Of a DNA stretch of 37,136 bases, positions 34,121 to 37,136 are shown one piece after another; positions within the stretch are counted from its first letter, which is position 1, and the number at the start of each line of letters is the position of its first letter. The notes under the pieces were generated by a model. It was not told where the DNA came from, did not search any database, and worked only from the letters and a program-made list of their open reading frames with translations. The position numbers and the translations under genes were made by a program. Where the stretch lies: positions 1 to 37,136 of the forward strand of contig CAMJFY010000013.1 in assembly GCA_946405105.1 (NCBI GenBank), given 5' to 3'. This DNA comes from an uncultured Caryophanales bacterium (lineage in GTDB: Bacteria; Bacillota_I; Bacilli_A; Acholeplasmatales; Anaeroplasmataceae).

Positions 34121-35530
34121 TTAGCCTATAGAGTCAGTCATTTCAAGTTTTATTAATCTATTAAGCTCAACAGCATATTCCATTGGAAGCTCTCTAGAGA
34201 ATGGTTCAATAAATCCCATTACAATCATTTCAGTGGCTTCTGCCTCTGTTAAGCCTCTAGACATTAAATAGAATAATTGATCTTCATTTACCTTAGAAAC
34301 TGTTGCCTCATGCTCGATATACATATCTCCATTTTTACCACTATTTTCTGGAATTGTATCAGATGTAGATATGTCATCTAATATTAAAGTATCGCATTCT
34401 ACATGGCTTCTAGCACCAACTGCCTTATTAAGACAAGCTACCTTACCACGGTAATTAACTTTTCCTCCACCTCTACAAATAGATTTAGAAATAATTGTAG
34501 ATGTAGAATTTTCACCAATATGAATCATCTTAGCTCCTGTATCTTGAAGCTGCCCTTCTCCTGCAAAGGCAATTGAAATTGTAGTGCCCTTACTACCTTT
34601 ACCCTTTAAAATACATGCAGGATATTTCATATTTAGACCAGAACCAACATTACCATCAATCCATTCCATATGTCCATTATCATCAACTAATGTTCTCTTT
34701 GTTACTAAGTTAACAATGTTATTAGACCAGTTTTGAACTGTTGAATATCTACAGTGAGCATTTTTACCAACAAATATCTCAACTACAGCCGCATGTAATG
34801 AATCTTTTGAATATTGAGGTGCTGTACATCCTTCTACATAATGGATATCAGCATCGTCATCAACAATAATTAATGTTCTTTCAAATTGACCCATTCTTTC
34901 AGTATTAATTCTAAAATATGATTGAACAGGCTTAGTTAGCTTTACACCCTTTGGAACATAAATGAATGAACCACCACTCCATACCGCACTATTTAAGGCA
35001 GCATATTTATTATCAGATGGTGGAACTAATGTTCCAATATATTTTTTAACTAATTCAGGATATTTTTTTACTGCGGTATCAGTATCACAAAAAATTACGC
35101 CTAAATCTTCTAATTCCTTTAAGTTATTATGATAAACTACTTCTGATTCAAATTGAGTAGATGTACCAGCTAGATATTTAGCTTCTGCCTCAGGAATACC
35201 TAATTTATTAAATGTATCTCTAATAGCTTCAGGTACCTCATCCCAGCTTTGACCAACGTTTTTAGATGATTTTATATAATAAATATATTCTTGAAAATCA
35301 ATACCTGAAAGATCTGGTCCCCAGCTTGGATTTTTTAATTCCATAAATGAATCATATGATTTTAATCTAAAATCTCTCATCCAATCTGGTTCGTTCTTAG
35401 CTTTAGAAATAAATTCTATTACTCCTCTATTTAATCCTTTTCCAGATGAAATAATAGTTTCGGCATCAGTTGTAAATCCATATTTGTAATCGCCAACGAT
35501 TTCAGATACTTCTTTTTTATTATCTGCCAT
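34121..35530 (-). CDS. sufB: Fe-S cluster assembly scaffold SufB
   Basis: A 469-residue SufB, core of the SufBCD scaffold where Fe-S clusters are built. Seen: the N-terminal [11 protein letters not shown] region, [16 protein letters not shown], the beta-helix core and [15 protein letters not shown] with SDTIPEN near the end. Start: ATG at 35530 (MADNKKEV) follows GAGGTGG inside the sufU end; frames overlap by 11 nt. A start 15 bases upstream lies on the ribosome site and is rejected. Last gene of the suf operon; sufC and sufD are not in the window and probably lie beyond the right edge. Confidence 0.97.
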   Translation of the reverse strand: MADNKKEVSEIVGDYKYGFTTDAETIISSGKGLNRGVIEFISKAKNEPDWMRDFRLKSYDSFMELKNPSWGPDLSGIDFQEYIYYIKSSKNVGQSWDEVPEAIRDTFNKLGIPEAEAKYLAGTSTQFESEVVYHNNLKELEDLGVIFCDTDTAVKKYPELVKKYIGTLVPPSDNKYAALNSAVWSGGSFIYVPKGVKLTKPVQSYFRINTERMGQFERTLIIVDDDADIHYVEGCTAPQYSKDSLHAAVVEIFVGKNAHCRYSTVQNWSNNIVNLVTKRTLVDDNGHMEWIDGNVGSGLNMKYPACILKGKGSKGTTISIAFAGEGQLQDTGAKMIHIGENSTSTIISKSICRGGGKVNYRGKVACLNKAVGARSHVECDTLILDDISTSDTIPENSGKNGDMYIEHEATVSKVNEDQLFYLMSRGLTEAEATEMIVMGFIEPFSRELPMEYAVELNRLIKLEMTDSIG

Positions 35531-35960
35531 TTTCTTCCACCTCACTTATCGCCTTTTCAATTGCTTTCCATGAAAGTGTTGCACATTTAATTCTTGCAGG
35601 GAAATCCTTAACGCCCATATAAGCAATAGCTTCACCTAATTCTTCCTCATGCTGTGGTGCTTTTCCCATTACTAATTCATAGAATTCATAAATTAATTCT
35701 TTAGCTTTATCTACATCCATACCCTTTAATGTTTCAGACATTACAGAGGCAGATGAACAACAAATTGAACAGCCATGACCATCGTGATGAACTTCTTTAA
35801 TTTTTCCATCCTCTATTAGGATTTCAACATTCATATCATCACCGCATGATGGATTATTTAAATGTACAAAATGATATTTATCACTACCAACAAGGCCCTT
35901 ATTCTTTGGATTTTTATAATTGTCCATAATAACAGCTCTGTATAAAGTATTTAAATCCAT
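35520..35960 (-). CDS. sufU: Zinc-dependent sulfurtransferase SufU
   Basis: A 146-residue SufU that accepts persulfide sulfur from SufS. Key residues: C39 and D41 in NPSCGDD, C64 in [10 protein letters not shown] and C126 in RIKCATLSW. The insertion between the second and third cysteines and the Gram-positive suf context distinguish it from IscU. ATG at 35960 follows AGGAGG. It sits 17 bp after sufS and overlaps sufB. Confidence 0.95.
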   Translation of the reverse strand: MDLNTLYRAVIMDNYKNPKNKGLVGSDKYHFVHLNNPSCGDDMNVEILIEDGKIKEVHHDGHGCSICCSSASVMSETLKGMDVDKAKELIYEFYELVMGKAPQHEEELGEAIAYMGVKDFPARIKCATLSWKAIEKAISEVEENGR

Positions 35961-35977
35961 AAAATACCTCCTAGGTA

Positions 35978-37136
35978 TTAAAATCCACCAAAGAAATCCT
36001 TTGCTTCTTTTACACCTTTAATAAATTTATCTATATCTTCCTTTGTATTATAAAAATAGAAAGACGCTCTTACAGTACCAATTGTATTTAACCATGTAGT
36101 TATTAATTGAGCACAGTGATGTCCAGCTCTAATACAAACATCATGATTATCAAATACAGATGCTGCATCATGTGGATGAACTCCATCTAAATTAAAAGAT
36201 ATAATACCAGTTTCTGCAGTTTCGTTATAAATTTTAACTCCAGGAATCTTTTTTAATTCCTTAACTGCTTCACATTTTAATTCATATTCATATTTAGAAA
36301 TATTATCAAGACCAATTTTTTCTAAATATTTACAAGCTTCAGCTAAACCAATAGCTCCTGCAATAATTGGAGTACCTGTTTCAAACTTATATGGAGTAGC
36401 TTTATATGTTTGAGAATCTCTTCTAACTGTATCAGCCATATCTCCACCAAATTCAATTGGCTCCATATTATCTAATAATTCCTTTTTGCCATATAAAACA
36501 CCAATACCTGTAGGTCCACATAGCTTATGACCAGAAAATGATAAGAAATCACAATCTAATTCCTTAACATCAACTTTCATATGTGGAACTGCTTGTGCAC
36601 CATCTAAAGATACAACAGCACCCTTTTCATGAGCTAGCTTAATTATTTCTCTAATTGGTGTAATATATCCCATTACATTAGAAACATATGTAATAGCTAC
36701 TACCTTAGTTTTATCAGTTAATACACTTTTGAATGCTTCTACTGTAATTCTTCCTTCAGAATTTAAAGGAATATATTTAATTGTTGCCCCTTTTATTTTA
36801 GCAACATTAAACCATGGCATATGGCTAGAATGATGTTCTAGCTCTGATGTAATAATTTCATCACCAGGCTTTATATTATTTAAACCATAAGATGAGGCAA
36901 CTAAATTTAAGCTTGCTGAAGAGCCTCTAGTAAATACTACCTCTTCAAATTTAGCATTTATAAAATCAGCAATTTCTTGTCTTGCCTTTTCATACATATC
37001 AGTTGCTTCATAAGATAATTTATATACGCCTCTATGAACATTACAGCCATATTTTCTATAATAATTATCAACAGCGTCAATAACACAATCAGGCTTTAAT
37101 GCCATAGCGCCGTTATCTAAATATGCTAAATTGGGA
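35978..37136 (-). CDS. sufS: Cysteine desulfurase SufS (5' end cut by window edge)
   Basis: PLP-dependent enzyme releasing sulfur from cysteine for Fe-S assembly. The frame is open through the right edge: upstream of the first visible ATG it reads PNLAYLDNGA, the normal N-terminal SufS motif, so the true start is outside the window and the gene is partial. Counting from that internal ATG (37105), the PLP lysine is K194 (SFSGHKLCGPTG) and the catalytic cysteine C331 (IRAGHHCAQL). First visible gene of sufS-sufU-sufB. Confidence 0.96.
   Translation of the reverse strand, partial: PNLAYLDNGAMALKPDCVIDAVDNYYRKYGCNVHRGVYKLSYEATDMYEKARQEIADFINAKFEEVVFTRGSSASLNLVASSYGLNNIKPGDEIITSELEHHSSHMPWFNVAKIKGATIKYIPLNSEGRITVEAFKSVLTDKTKVVAITYVSNVMGYITPIREIIKLAHEKGAVVSLDGAQAVPHMKVDVKELDCDFLSFSGHKLCGPTGIGVLYGKKELLDNMEPIEFGGDMADTVRRDSQTYKATPYKFETGTPIIAGAIGLAEACKYLEKIGLDNISKYEYELKCEAVKELKKIPGVKIYNETAETGIISFNLDGVHPHDAASVFDNHDVCIRAGHHCAQLITTWLNTIGTVRASFYFYNTKEDIDKFIKGVKEAKDFFGGF

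Overview
The window is AT-rich bacterial chromosome with the standard stop code: trmD and rimM both end in TGA, and no long frame reads through TGA. Gene content (sufS-sufU-sufB, short rpsP-khpA and rimM-trmD units, a holA/malQ-containing operon, Gram-positive style promoters with extended -10 boxes, strong Shine-Dalgarno sites) points to a low-GC Bacillota, probably an Erysipelotrichia/RF39-like gut lineage. That placement is an inference; no rRNA is present.

Positions 1-19802 form an accessory, defence-like island, all on the minus strand, in three transcription units. Unit A (9645 down to 4) encodes a giant exonuclease-RecQ-UvrD fusion, a membrane-anchored HNH protein, a nuclease-fused DUF2075 helicase, a dCTPase-like MazG protein and a second HNH nuclease. 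The fusion gene appears to start at AUU behind a perfect AGGAGG, which restores a DEDD exonuclease domain that an ATG/GTG/TTG-only start rule would cut off. Unit B (12852 down to 9799) pairs an EVE-HNH protein, like known modified-DNA restriction enzymes, with a PD-(D/E)XK nuclease. Unit C (about 20041 down to 12851) encodes a protein with two HEPN-like R-x4-H motifs, a UPF1-like SF1 helicase, two unrecognised proteins and a MATE transporter.

The 551-base gap 19803-20353 upstream of unit C is not empty. It holds two tandem minus-strand promoters with the same geometry (TTGACA, 17 bp, TATTAT). The first drives a complete ~105-nt small RNA gene with its own terminator. The second drives a structured leader (or second small RNA) ahead of the HEPN operon. 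The small RNA is complementary to the leader in two blocks of 14 and 12 nt. A tRNA-Ser(GCU) gene with a consensus promoter and a terminator lies next, where an integrated island would begin.

From 20511 to the right end the window is housekeeping: recA, pgsA, an intracellular GH28-like enzyme, rpsT, the operon rimM-trmD-malQ-holA plus two paralogous membrane proteins, rpsP-khpA, a YlbF-family gene, def, a fused ABC transporter, a SpoU methyltransferase, and sufS-sufU-sufB, with sufS cut by the right edge.

The most unusual material is unit C with its RNA pair, followed by unit A. Their role in phage defence is inferred from domain content and neighbourhood, not shown by the sequence.
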